A stretch of DNA of 46,714 nucleotides from Lachnospiraceae bacterium (GTDB lineage: Bacteria > Bacillota > Clostridia > Lachnospirales > Lachnospiraceae): contig CAJTDD010000034.1 in assembly GCA_910574885.1 (NCBI GenBank), positions 1 through 46,714 of the forward strand, written 5' to 3'. Below are positions 14,198-21,833 of the stretch, in pieces (the stretch's first letter is position 1; the number at the start of each line of letters is the position of its first letter). The notes under the pieces were generated by a model. That model was given only the letters and a program-made list of their open reading frames with translations, had not been told where the DNA came from and did no database searches. The position numbers were made by a program, and so were the translations under genes.

Positions 14198-15481
14198 ATG
14201 AAAAATAGTTTAGCAGACATACACCCGGAACTTGTAAGCGAATGGTCGGAGAGTAACCTTCCACTTACCCCCGATACAGTAACCTACGGCTCAAATAAAG
14301 AAGTATGGTGGAAAGGGGCTTGCGGGCATGAATGGCAAGCCAGTGTAAAAAGCCGTTCTTCTGGCGAGAACTGTCCTATCTGTTCAGGAAAAAGAGTGGT
14401 TGAGGGTATCAATGATTTGGCGACGTTAGAACCAGAGCTTGCGTTGGAATGGTCAGAAGAAAATATAAGTTTAAAGCCGTCTATGGTTGGCATAGGCTCT
14501 CACAAAAAAGTGATATGGAAAGGCAAATGCGGGCATGAATGGTCAGCCAGTGTGAAAAACCGGGTGAAGGGCAGCGGCTGTCCATACTGTTCCCATCATC
14601 TGGTATTAGAGGGTTTCAATGACCTTGCTTCACAGATGCCGAAAGTAGCCGCTGAATGGTCTGAAAAAAATTATCCACTGCGCCCGACTATGGTTACAGC
14701 CTATACGAATCGTAAAGTATGGTGGAAGTGCAAAGAAGGTCATGAGTGGAATACGCAGATTTCGACCCGTTCATATGGAAGTAAATGCCCGTATTGCAGC
14801 GGGGAAATACTTCTCAGTGGTTTCAATGATTTTAGGACAAGACAGCCACAGCTTGCCGGGGAATGGTCAAAGCGCAATCTTCCCTTGACCCCGGACATGA
14901 TAAATGAGAAATCACGCAAAAATGTATGGTGGAAATGTCAGAAATGTGGATTTGAATGGAAAGCAGCCGTCCATTCAAGAGTAAAAGGCGCAAAATGTCC
15001 TGTATGTGCGGACAGGGCAATACTTTCTGGATATAATGACTTGGCTTCGACTGACCCGTATCTGCTTGGAGAATGGGACTATGAAAAGAACACAGATATA
15101 TCGCCGGAGTATATTTCAAGAAATTCCATGCGTAAGGTGTGGTGGAAATGTCCGTTTGGACATTCGTGGAAAGGGAAGATTTCTGAAAGAGCGATAGACG
15201 GGAAGGGATGCAGGGAATGTGAAAAGGAATATCAGGGTGTGTTCCCGCAATTAGCAGTTGGTTACTATGCGGCGAAGAAAGGTCTGAAAGTATTGTTTCA
15301 CTCTGATACAGCCCTTGGAATCCCGCTTGAAATCTATATACCCGAAGAAAAAGTTGCGGTTGAATCTTTTGAAGGGACAAAGGAGATGGAGAGCGTAAAG
15401 AGTAGATATAGTCTGTTGCTTGCCGTCTATTCTTTTCGGAGGGATAGGCGGTTTTTTTGTTTAAATGAAAAAACGGGGTAA
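14198..15481 (+). CDS. Zinc-ribbon repeat protein (five treble-clef units) with nuclease-like C-terminal tail
   Basis: 427 residues from the ATG at 14198 (GGAG 6 bases upstream; a start at 14186 after GGCGGCGG is also possible). Five repeats of ~66 residues, each with a HPEL..EWS helix, a KVWWKC...GHEW motif and a CPxC pair (about residues 58, 127, 194, 267, 338); the last is CREC. Such probable zinc-ribbon repeats occur in proteins with VSR/PD-(D/E)xK-like nuclease ends. Here residues ~345-400 (VFPQLAVGYYA, GIPLEIYIPEEKVAVE) match that tail, but after about residue 400 the sequence becomes low-complexity (RRDRRFF), suggesting a frameshifted or truncated end. Probable role in DNA binding or cleavage of mobile elements; activity doubtful. 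Confidence 0.78.
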   Translation: MKNSLADIHPELVSEWSESNLPLTPDTVTYGSNKEVWWKGACGHEWQASVKSRSSGENCPICSGKRVVEGINDLATLEPELALEWSEENISLKPSMVGIGSHKKVIWKGKCGHEWSASVKNRVKGSGCPYCSHHLVLEGFNDLASQMPKVAAEWSEKNYPLRPTMVTAYTNRKVWWKCKEGHEWNTQISTRSYGSKCPYCSGEILLSGFNDFRTRQPQLAGEWSKRNLPLTPDMINEKSRKNVWWKCQKCGFEWKAAVHSRVKGAKCPVCADRAILSGYNDLASTDPYLLGEWDYEKNTDISPEYISRNSMRKVWWKCPFGHSWKGKISERAIDGKGCRECEKEYQGVFPQLAVGYYAAKKGLKVLFHSDTALGIPLEIYIPEEKVAVESFEGTKEMESVKSRYSLLLAVYSFRRDRRFFCLNEKTG

Positions 15482-15554
15482 AATAAAAAAATTTTAAAAT
15501 TTTTCAATAAAGTATGGTGTCATTTTGCTTTCCCATTCCAAATAAGTGAAGGGG

Positions 15555-15583
15555 TTGACTTCTAACATTAGTTAGGGATACTT
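15555..15583 (+). promoter_or_regulatory. Promoter with dyad upstream of the broken XRE gene
   Basis: TTGACT (15555-15560) and ATACTT/GATACT about 17 bases on. CTAAC-ATTA-GTTAG (15562-15575) fills the spacer as a perfect dyad, a likely XRE operator. Confidence 0.55.
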
Positions 15584-15643
15584 CTTTACTGCATTTTGAA
15601 AATTGAATAAGTCATTCGCTAAGACAAAATTTCTGATGATTAG

Positions 15644-15877
15644 CCACCAACACTTGAAATCAAATATCCAGAGCGAATAAAAGCATTACGGCAAGATAAT
15701 GATTTAAATCAGAAGCAGATAGCGGAGATATTAGGTGTGGCACAGACAACTTATTCACAGTATGAATTGTATAAACGTCCAATGCCAATCGAATGTCTAA
15801 TGAAACTTTGTGATTATTACAATGTCTCAGCAGATTATATATTGGGATTTACGGATACCCCCAAACTAAGAAGCTAA
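15644..15877 (+). pseudogene. XRE-family regulator, first copy, start codon lost
   Basis: Frame open for 77 residues directly after a TAG at 15641; no ATG, GTG or TTG is available before the conserved part. From the third residue it reads TLEIKYPERIKALRQDNDLN and on through QTTYSQYELYKRPMPIEC to ILGFTDTPKLRS, almost identical to the intact gene at 16007. A promoter with a dyad lies 60-90 bases upstream. It appears to be one half of a tandem duplication in which the first copy has lost its N-terminus. Confidence 0.8.
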
Positions 15878-16006
15878 AATCTTGTATATCATTCTTTTTT
15901 GTAATTAGTAAAATGTATAAATATCTTTAAAGATTTAACTCGGTGTGACTTAAAAGTGTGTTTTCACATTAACTATGCACTAGAATTGTCGCAAAGAGGT
16001 GAAAAA

Positions 16007-16240
16007 ATGGATTGCAAAAAGAATACGCTCGAAATCAAGTACCCCGAACGGATAAAGGCGTTGCGACAAGACAATGATTTGAAACAGAGGCAGATAGCAA
16101 GAATATTAGGTGTGGCACAGACGACGTATTCACAATACGAATTATATAAACGCCCAATGCCAATCGAATGTTTAATGAAACTTTGTGATTATTATAAAGT
16201 TTCGGCAGATTATATTTTAGGATTTACAAATGATAAGTAG
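16007..16240 (+). CDS. XRE-family regulator, second intact copy
   Basis: 77 residues, ATG 7 bases after AGAGGTG; an in-frame start at 15956 has no ribosome site. Helix-turn-helix at residues ~12-65 (IKALRQDNDLKQRQIARIL, VAQTTYSQYELYKRPMPIEC), ending in YYKVSADYILGFTNDK. Small single-domain XRE proteins of this type repress phage-like or mobile modules. The copy upstream differs at few positions and by its tail. No target operon of its own is obvious; the neighbours are fragments. Confidence 0.85.
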   Translation: MDCKKNTLEIKYPERIKALRQDNDLKQRQIARILGVAQTTYSQYELYKRPMPIECLMKLCDYYKVSADYILGFTNDK

Positions 16241-16289
16241 AAAACTCTGTTGATACCAGATAAGGATAGAAGTTTTGAATAAAAGCATA

Positions 16290-16318
16290 TTGAATAACTT
16301 TTTTGCATATGCTATAAT
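16290..16318 (+). promoter_or_regulatory. Promoter, duplicated at 18593-18621
   Basis: TTGAAT (16290-16295), 17 bases, TATAAT (16313-16318). A ~58-base block around it (16272-16329) is repeated with about ten changes at 18574-18631 in front of a lipoprotein gene. Here the transcript would run only ~85 bases to the terminator at 16366. Confidence 0.7.
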
Positions 16319-16365
16319 GCCATTAGGCAAAAGAGATGCAAAAGTTCCATGTGAACGAAGAATGA

Positions 16366-16413
16366 AATCCCCAGACTGTGTTGCACCACAGTCCGGGGAT
16401 TCTTCTTTTTTTT
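16366..16413 (+). terminator. Strong rho-independent terminator
   Basis: A 15-base-pair stem with one mismatch (16366-16380 with 16387-16401; AATCCCC and GACTGTG arms), 6-base loop and a T-rich run (16402-16413). With the promoter at 16290 it defines a candidate short RNA of ~85-90 bases. Confidence 0.9.
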
Positions 16414-16436
16414 ATAGCGGCAAAGCACCCGCCAGG

Positions 16437-16571
16437 CTATTTGTTGCTCTTGTCGTCACCGTCTAACCATTTGATGGTGTAGTGGCAAGCCACACCAGCC
16501 ATCGCAGGCAAGGTGAAACTGTTCCAGGTGTTCCCTGGCCTCTCTTCTTGTAATCTTTATTCTTGCTTCAT
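16437..16571 (-). pseudogene. Small minus-strand gene with one in-frame stop
   Basis: From the ATG at 16571 (GAGGAGG 7 bases upstream) the frame reads MKQE, a TAA, then RLQEERPGNTWNSFTLPAM, AGVACHYTIKWLDG and DDKSNK before a TAG at 16437: 45 codons in all. The excellent ribosome site and smooth frame suggest a real small protein inactivated by one nonsense change, or a 4-residue leader followed by reinitiation at the internal Met. I do not recognise the family. Confidence 0.45.
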
Positions 16572-16665
16572 GGTAAAACCTCCTCTCTTTTATGGGTAGT
16601 GCGAAAAAATAGTTTGTTGCTAATTCTATTATCTCGTATTATCCCGTAAAATGGGAGGTTTTTTT

Positions 16666-16812
16666 ATGATTTTTTTTAAGCGTCAAAGCTGTCCGTTAAT
16701 GCAAACCGTTAGAGTAATCGAAACTAGTGGATTTTTTTGTGTGTTTATAAATAAACCTAAAAAACAGTATGTTTTTCAGCGGCCTCCGCTTGAAGTGGGG
16801 GGTGATGATTAG
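16666..16812 (+). CDS. Possible 48-residue protein, unrecognised
   Basis: ATG 7 bases after GGGAGG; the frame begins MIFFKRQSCPLMQ and ends RPPLEVGGDD. No known motif. The ribosome site is good but the composition is unremarkable and it ends 33 bases before the convergent nucleoside hydrolase gene. It may be chance. Confidence 0.25.
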   Translation: MIFFKRQSCPLMQTVRVIETSGFFCVFINKPKKQYVFQRPPLEVGGDD

Positions 16813-16844
16813 TGAAATCATAATTATCTTCTTTTCATAAACTA

Positions 16845-17954
16845 TCACTCATCTAAAAGAGCAATAAGCTTTTCTTTAAATATCTTACTGTCTGTTTCGG
16901 TAGCAACATAGAAGTTGTAATTATCAAAGGTTACCTGAGAGTCGTAGCCGTAACCTTCCTTGTACAGAATTACCTGCCCGTACGCTTCATTGTCGTCCGT
17001 CATAACGCTTGCGTGGCAGGGTTGGGTCTTTTTAAGATAATCGTCCCACAGTACGCAAGCCATAGCGACTCCGTCGGCATCATCGGCAATCGGTAAGCCT
17101 CTTGTTTCTGTATTAAATTTTATCAGTCCGCTGAAGGCTTTGGCGAAGAATTCCGACAGTCCGCCTTTTTTCTCCAGCTCGTCAAGCTCTTCCTTGGAAA
17201 AAGTAGTTTCTTCAGGAAGCATATCGAAGCCGATTGCCGTAATCGCCACACCCGAATCAACCAGCACCTTGTACGCCTCGGCGTCATGATAAACATTAAA
17301 CTCCGCAACAGGCGTTGCGTTGCCAGCTCCAAAGCCTGCGGTTCCCATTGACCAGTATTTCTTGACGCGCTTCATCGTTTCGGGATCTTTGTCAAAGGCG
17401 AGCGCAAGATTGGTGACGGGACCGAGAGCGACAATTTCCACCTCGTCGGGATTCGCCTTTACCGCTTCAACGATAAAATCAACAGCGCCCTTATCCTCAG
17501 CTTTTCGCGTGGGATGAATCAAGTCTTGATCCCCCATACCATCCTTGCCGTAAACGCTGAAGGTTTCACGTTCCTTGCCGGTATATGTAGTAGAAGCGCC
17601 TGCATAAACAGGGGCGTCGCTGCCCGCCATTTCCAGCGTCATCAACGCGTTTTTGACTGCCTGATCGAGACTGACGTTTCCTGCGGAAACTGTCACGCCA
17701 AGAATATCAATGTTTTTATCCTTTGCCGCTATAATCAATGCGGAGGCGTCGTCGCCCGCGGTGTCGGTATCAATAATGATTTTTCGCTTTTGCTGCGGTT
17801 CGTCAAACGCTTGAGTGGTTTCTGCAATTGTTGTAGCCGTTTCCATTGGCTGCGAATTATCCTTGACGCCGCAGCCGTTCAAGGAAAGGGCGCTCACAAA
17901 CAGCATAACGGCAGAAATAATCACGCTAACCGAACGATTGAATATCAACTTCAT
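16845..17954 (-). CDS. Secreted nucleoside hydrolase lipoprotein (inosine-uridine preferring family)
   Basis: 369 residues. Signal peptide with lipobox LNGC (Cys28), a Thr/Glu-rich linker to ~55, then the nucleoside hydrolase domain: IIIDTDTAGDDA (Asp62, Asp64, Asp68/69 bind calcium), VEIVALGPVTNLALA, and EFNVYHDAEAYKVLVDSG. Family members split the N-glycosidic bond of ribonucleosides. Most bacterial ones are cytoplasmic; the lipobox puts this one on the outer face of the membrane, where it could release ribose and bases from environmental nucleosides. ATG preceded by GGAATGTAAG on the minus strand. No transporter adjoins it. It stands alone between remnant-rich stretches, which hints at horizontal arrival. 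Confidence 0.92.
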   Translation of the reverse strand: MKLIFNRSVSVIISAVMLFVSALSLNGCGVKDNSQPMETATTIAETTQAFDEPQQKRKIIIDTDTAGDDASALIIAAKDKNIDILGVTVSAGNVSLDQAVKNALMTLEMAGSDAPVYAGASTTYTGKERETFSVYGKDGMGDQDLIHPTRKAEDKGAVDFIVEAVKANPDEVEIVALGPVTNLALAFDKDPETMKRVKKYWSMGTAGFGAGNATPVAEFNVYHDAEAYKVLVDSGVAITAIGFDMLPEETTFSKEELDELEKKGGLSEFFAKAFSGLIKFNTETRGLPIADDADGVAMACVLWDDYLKKTQPCHASVMTDDNEAYGQVILYKEGYGYDSQVTFDNYNFYVATETDSKIFKEKLIALLDE

Positions 17955-18204
17955 TTTAACTTACATTCCTTTCATTATGATTTGTATATTATAACAGGAA
18001 TATAAAAAATAATCCACCATAATTTCTAAGAACCAGTTCTGACGCTTAAAGTTATGTTTACTCTCTCAAGGCAATCTGGATTCTATTCTTTATACTTATT
18101 GAGTAATACATTCTTATCTCTAAGCCATAAAATCCCTATAGCCCGCCCTCGTCCTTTTTCATTTTCGCCTGTTTACTACAACCACCGCCTTTCCCCAATC
18201 ATTT
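17955..18204. other. Intergenic, nothing assignable
   Basis: AT-rich 250 bases upstream of the nucleoside hydrolase, presumably holding its promoter on the minus strand (TATAAT complement near 17985-17995). No gene or strong hairpin seen. Confidence 0.4.
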
Positions 18205-18440
18205 TTATATAAACCGTATTTGTATCTTTCTGTCTATCTCTTCCATGTATTCTTTCAGCGATGTCTCTTTCATGGACTCTAGCAGCCTCCTATGTTTCTG
18301 CTCCAAACTCTGCTTTACCTTTTTCCATATCCCTTCCCATGCCTCCATAAACTGTCCGATCATGTGTCCAATCTGAATCAGATAATAATGGTTTTTCACA
18401 GCCTGATAATTTCTGCTGTATAGATGCTCCAGCTGTAGCC
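18205..18440 (-). pseudogene. C-terminal remnant of a DDE-type transposase
   Basis: About 70-75 residues at the end of a minus-strand frame (SRNYQAVKNHYYLIQIGHMI, then QSLEQKHRRLLESMKETSL) resemble the extreme C-terminus of transposases of the ISNCY-like type. The frame runs on to 18621 but the upstream part is antisense to an ABC ATPase fragment, so the true remnant stops near 18440. No terminal repeats remain. Confidence 0.55.
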
Positions 18441-18581
18441 ATGTTTTTTCTGTGCATTGAAGGCGTATATGGTCTGCTTGGTGTAAACGGCGCAGGTAAG
18501 ACAACGTTGGTGTGTATGCTCTGCACATTGCTTTACCCAACCAGTGGGAGTCTCCGTTCATGCGTTTATTCTGATTTTTGA
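18441..18581 (+). pseudogene. N-terminal fragment of an ABC transporter ATPase
   Basis: Plus-strand frame of 46 codons containing GVYGLLGVNGAGKTTLVCML and TLLYPTSGS, that is the strand before Walker A, the Walker A motif and the following segment of an ABC-2-type ATPase. It joins directly to the transposase remnant on the left and runs out of homology after SGSL. The rest of the ATPase is missing, so this is a deletion scar. Confidence 0.8.
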
Positions 18582-18592
18582 ATAAAAAATTA

Positions 18593-18621
18593 TTGAATAG
18601 CTTTTGTGCATATGTTATCAT
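18593..18621 (+). promoter_or_regulatory. Promoter of the EQETSS lipoprotein gene
   Basis: TTGAAT (18593-18598), 17-base spacer, TATCAT (18616-18621), the second copy of the promoter block at 16290. It lies 49 bases before the lipoprotein start. Confidence 0.65.
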
Positions 18622-18669
18622 GTCATTAGGAAATAGATATGGTAAAATATGAATGAAGGAGAATAAGGA

Positions 18670-19152
18670 ATGAAGAAATTAATGTGTTTATTGCTATGCT
18701 GTATGATGTTGGCGGGGTGTAGAAACGCCAATGATTCAGCCGAAGAAAAACAAACTGAACAAGAAACAAGTTCTGAACAAGAAACAAGTTCTGAACAAGA
18801 AACAAGCTCTGAACAAGAAACAAGCTCTGAACAAAAAGCCGGTGAAGAAGAGAAGAGGCTTGATGATATTGAGAGCTTTTTGCTGGATGAAGGGGCTTTG
18901 ACCGGAGAAAGAACCCAAATGGCTGCCGAAATGGTTGGAGCGGTTGACGGATTCAAATACGATGAATCTAATGCAGAAATTTATGAGTATGATGTAACTT
19001 CTGAAAATTATATGAAATTATCCAACGGTGAACAAATCCAAATAGAAGGAATGGAAGGTTTTTTCGTGGATGCCGTTTCTGTTAATGGAAAGTTTGTTCT
19101 AATGGGTACTCCGTCACAAGAAACGACTGACGCATTCAATTCTTTTAAATAA
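18670..19152 (+). CDS. Putative lipoprotein with EQETSS tandem repeats
   Basis: 160 residues; GAAGGAGAATAAGG upstream of the ATG. Signal peptide with lipobox LAGC (Cys17). Four perfect copies of the hexapeptide EQETSS (residues ~30-53) form an acidic flexible stalk, then a ~100-residue globular domain with IESFLLDEGALTGERTQMA and AVDGFKYDESNAEIYEYD. The globular part looks like the small surface lipoproteins of Firmicutes without assigned function. The stalk likely carries the domain away from the membrane. Alone in its operon. Confidence 0.75.
   Translation: MKKLMCLLLCCMMLAGCRNANDSAEEKQTEQETSSEQETSSEQETSSEQETSSEQKAGEEEKRLDDIESFLLDEGALTGERTQMAAEMVGAVDGFKYDESNAEIYEYDVTSENYMKLSNGEQIQIEGMEGFFVDAVSVNGKFVLMGTPSQETTDAFNSFK
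18757..18828 (+). repeat. Four 18-base tandem repeats within the lipoprotein gene
   Basis: Units of GAACAAGAAACAAGTTCT at 18757, 18775, 18793 and 18811; units three and four share the same silent change (AGTTCT to AGCTCT), showing how the array grew. A candidate for length variation by slippage. Confidence 0.95.
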
Positions 19153-19181
19153 AAATATAATCTGCTACAAGTGGAATCTGC

Positions 19182-19244
19182 TGGGATTTTGAACAAAGAA
19201 ATATGAGAAAGGCTTTAAGAGAGAAAAATCTTAGAGCCTTTTTT
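19182..19244 (+). repeat. Copy 2 of the duplicated block, forming a terminator
   Basis: 19182-19205 is identical to 14020-14043. GGCTTTAAGA (19211-19220) pairs with TCTTAGAGCC (19229-19238), followed by a run of T; a rho-independent terminator after the lipoprotein gene. Confidence 0.85.
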
Positions 19245-19395
19245 GGCATATTTAGGACATGAAAAGGATTGGCTTTTTATATTTATTTAAATTGGAAATT
19301 GAATACTCTTTTAGATTTTCATTTATCTTACTTGAAAACAAGAACAACAATGTGTAAAATTAACTAAGAAGACTATTTTACGAAGGAGCATTGTG

Positions 19396-20598
19396 ATGAA
19401 AATGAAACATATTTCACTGGTATGGTGCGTGGTATTCTGCCTGCTGCTGGCAGCCTGTGGTAACAAAAAGGGCGCACAGGAGGAGCACACACAGAAACAG
19501 GTTGAGTTGGATAGAGAGACAGGTAATGACAAAGAGGCAGCCCCGGAAGATGAAAAAGCGGATTCTGGCACAGAGGCCGACGGAGGGGGACTGCCCGCAG
19601 AACCGAGGTATGGTGCGCAGATTGAAGGTCAGTGCTTTGATGTGAATTTGAAGCCTTTAGGGGATGTGCGGTTTGTCTCCTATGAGCCGGACGCGGATAA
19701 AATACCTCTTTTGGATGCAGGGTTTGTGATTGAGACAGCCAAAAACGAGCACGGCAAAGATATTATGCTGCCTGGATGGACGGATGACAATATCCGTGAA
19801 AATTATAAGTTTGACAAGGTCCAAGCGGTGTCGTTTTCGGATATCGAATCAGACGGATATGACGATATTATCATAATCTGCGATTATCAGGTGATGGAAG
19901 GAAACGCGGGAAAAGGGAGTTACACAGAAGTGCGCATCTACTCTGGAAGCGCGGACGGCACATTCACCTTGAACCGGGGACTGTCTGACAGCGCAAATGC
20001 CACATTGGGGGAGAAGACAATCGGCAGTGTTAAAGGTGTTTTGGGGAGCAGCAGGACAGCTTCATCAACGGCGTCAAAGTCATGGCAGGAGATATATATG
20101 GGTTATCTGAGTAACAATGCGGATGATGCAGAGGGCTATACCCTTATCTATCTCGATAGCGACAATGTGCCGGAGTTGGTTCAAGTCGGAAACTGTGAGG
20201 CTGCTGGATGCAAAATTATCAGTATCGCAGATGGGCAAATTCAGGAGACACAGCTTAAAAGGCTCAATTTTACCTATCTGGAGCGGGAGGGTCTGCTTTG
20301 CAATTCGGATGGGCTTATGGACAATTACTATGACGTCGTGTGGCAGATGAATGGTGGACGGATGCGTCAGATCGCCAGCGGTTGGTGGGGCTTTGAAGAT
20401 AATAGCAATCCTCAGTTTGACGAAAATGGCTCTCCAATCTATCGGTACTTCTGGGAAGAACGGGAAATGTCCAGTGAAGAATACACGGCGGCGCTGAATA
20501 GCGTTTTCGATTGCACACGTGAGAAGGGCTACGATTATGAATCGCTCGATTTACGCTGGGAGATGATGGAGCGGTTAAAGAAAAGCATTAATGGTTAA
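19396..20598 (+). CDS. Putative lipoprotein with VCBS/FG-GAP-like repeats
   Basis: 400 residues from the ATG at 19396 (GAAGGAG 7 bases before; a GTG 3 bases earlier is possible). Lipobox LAAC (Cys21), Glu/Lys-rich linker to ~65. Two stretches resemble FG-GAP/VCBS calcium-binding blades: FSDIESDGYDDIIIICDY (residues ~154-171) and YTLIYLDSDNVPELVQVG (~255-272). Proteins of this type are surface-exposed and often bind carbohydrate or protein. Exact role unknown. Single-gene unit ended by a hairpin shared with the convergent oxidoreductase operon. Confidence 0.75.
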   Translation: MKMKHISLVWCVVFCLLLAACGNKKGAQEEHTQKQVELDRETGNDKEAAPEDEKADSGTEADGGGLPAEPRYGAQIEGQCFDVNLKPLGDVRFVSYEPDADKIPLLDAGFVIETAKNEHGKDIMLPGWTDDNIRENYKFDKVQAVSFSDIESDGYDDIIIICDYQVMEGNAGKGSYTEVRIYSGSADGTFTLNRGLSDSANATLGEKTIGSVKGVLGSSRTASSTASKSWQEIYMGYLSNNADDAEGYTLIYLDSDNVPELVQVGNCEAAGCKIISIADGQIQETQLKRLNFTYLEREGLLCNSDGLMDNYYDVVWQMNGGRMRQIASGWWGFEDNSNPQFDENGSPIYRYFWEEREMSSEEYTAALNSVFDCTREKGYDYESLDLRWEMMERLKKSING

Positions 20599-20631
20599 TG
20601 AAGAGCAGGGAATGACAAGATGAGGAACGCG

Positions 20632-20665
20632 GCGGGAAGGCTTTATCAGAACAAAGCCGTCCCGC
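20632..20665. terminator. Bidirectional terminator between convergent genes
   Basis: GCGGGAAGGCTTT (20632-20644) pairs with AAAGCCGTCCCGC (20653-20665) with two central mismatches. It lies between the lipoprotein gene and the end of the sugar operon. Confidence 0.7.
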
Positions 20666-20705
20666 TATATTCCTGCGGTCTTACCTTACCCTAGAATTTT
20701 TCTTG

Positions 20706-21809
20706 CTATTTAATCTCAGCAACTTTTACCTTTCTGTTCTCTTTGACAGAAAGAGTAAGGGCGTCTGCCGTTGCAATCGCTGCCCGCGCCGCAGAGCCGT
20801 TCAATAATGGCTTAAACTCGTCGTCAACGGTTGCGCCGTGCATGATTTCATTGAAATATTTCATTTCATTTTTCATGATACTGTGCAGCCACATCGGCGG
20901 CTTCTTGCCCGGTTTCCCATACATGATAGCCCCGTCCATCTCTGTGCCGTGATAAATCCTTGTACGGTCGTCATCCTCTTCCTTCGTCTCATGAACCAGA
21001 TAATGGTCTTCTCCCGACTCCGTTTTTACAGTCATTCCCACATTGGCCATGTCAAGCCGGATTGCGCCCTTAGTTCCCTGAATCAGCACATAATGCTCCG
21101 GCCAGTGGAATGCGGAACCATACTCAAGGACGGCAAATTTTCTGCCCGGGAATTCCAGGTTAATAAACAGCATATCATCCTCGTCGCCGAACTGCTCGCC
21201 TCTGTGCGCCACATTTCCGCCCATCATGATTACAGACTCCGGCTCTCCCATAATAAACTGGATACAGTCCAGTTCATGGATATGATGGTAAAGATGCCCG
21301 CCTGATTTCGCACGGATTTTCTTCCAACTGATGGAACCCTGCGGCTCTTCCCATCCGTTTCTTGCAGAATGACAGTAAAGAACGTCGCCGATTTTCCCTT
21401 CGTTGATTAATTTTTTCGCATGTCTGACACTTCGGAAAAAGTTCATCACATGCCCTGCCATAAATGTAACGCTATGCTTTTCGCATGCTTTTACCATCGC
21501 GTCGCAGTCTGCATAGGACAATGCAATGGGTTTCTCACAAAATACGTGTACTCCATGCTCCGCAGCCTTAATGACCGGCTCTTTATGTAAATAATTCGGC
21601 GAGGCAACAATCACTGCGTCCACATCTTCGCGGCTAAACAGTGTATCTAAGTCTGTCTCTACATCACATCCCAGTTCCTCTGCAATCACATCCGCATTTT
21701 CCGGATCATACACTGCCGTAATAGCCGCTCCTTCCTGCTCCTTCATAATCCGTCCAAGCTCTGCCCCAAAGTAACCTGTACCGACTACTGCATAACCAAT
21801 ATTTTCCAT
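20706..21809 (-). CDS. Gfo/Idh/MocA-family NAD-dependent oxidoreductase, candidate 2,7-anhydro-sialic-acid oxidoreductase (NanOx/YjhC-like)
   Basis: 367 residues. Rossmann fold with VVGTGYFGAELGR (residues ~8-20), EKPI at ~95, and a GGHLYHHIHELDCIQF segment (~175-190) holding the likely catalytic His. This family oxidises sugar carbons using NAD(H). Its place as last gene after two permeases and a binding protein, with a YhcH-family gene nearby, matches the arrangement of the NanOx of Ruminococcus gnavus, which turns 2,7-anhydro-Neu5Ac into Neu5Ac. No aldolase, epimerase or kinase for sialic acid is in the window, so the substrate stays unproven; inositol- or other sugar-active relatives are alternatives. 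GGAGATATCGAA ribosome site on the minus strand. Confidence 0.93.
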   Translation of the reverse strand: MENIGYAVVGTGYFGAELGRIMKEQEGAAITAVYDPENADVIAEELGCDVETDLDTLFSREDVDAVIVASPNYLHKEPVIKAAEHGVHVFCEKPIALSYADCDAMVKACEKHSVTFMAGHVMNFFRSVRHAKKLINEGKIGDVLYCHSARNGWEEPQGSISWKKIRAKSGGHLYHHIHELDCIQFIMGEPESVIMMGGNVAHRGEQFGDEDDMLFINLEFPGRKFAVLEYGSAFHWPEHYVLIQGTKGAIRLDMANVGMTVKTESGEDHYLVHETKEEDDDRTRIYHGTEMDGAIMYGKPGKKPPMWLHSIMKNEMKYFNEIMHGATVDDEFKPLLNGSAARAAIATADALTLSVKENRKVKVAEIK

Positions 21810-21833
21810 TTCGATATCTCCTTTAAATATTAT

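Noticed and set aside
16275..16466. 63-codon plus-strand frame
   Set aside because: It spans the -10 element and a strong terminator hairpin; it has no ribosome site.
17514..18005. 163-codon plus-strand frame antisense to the nucleoside hydrolase
   Set aside because: A mirror of the strongly coding opposite strand with no motif or start signal.
18757..18828. Repeat array as a CRISPR
   Set aside because: The four 18-base units are contiguous without spacers and keep the reading frame of a lipoprotein.
18626..18956. Minus-strand frames rich in repeated FLVQSLFLVQ or SCSELVS
   Set aside because: They are the complement of the EQETSS tandem repeat in the lipoprotein gene.
20838..21305. 155-codon plus-strand frame opposite the oxidoreductase
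   Set aside because: Shadow of the coding strand; no start context and no similarity.
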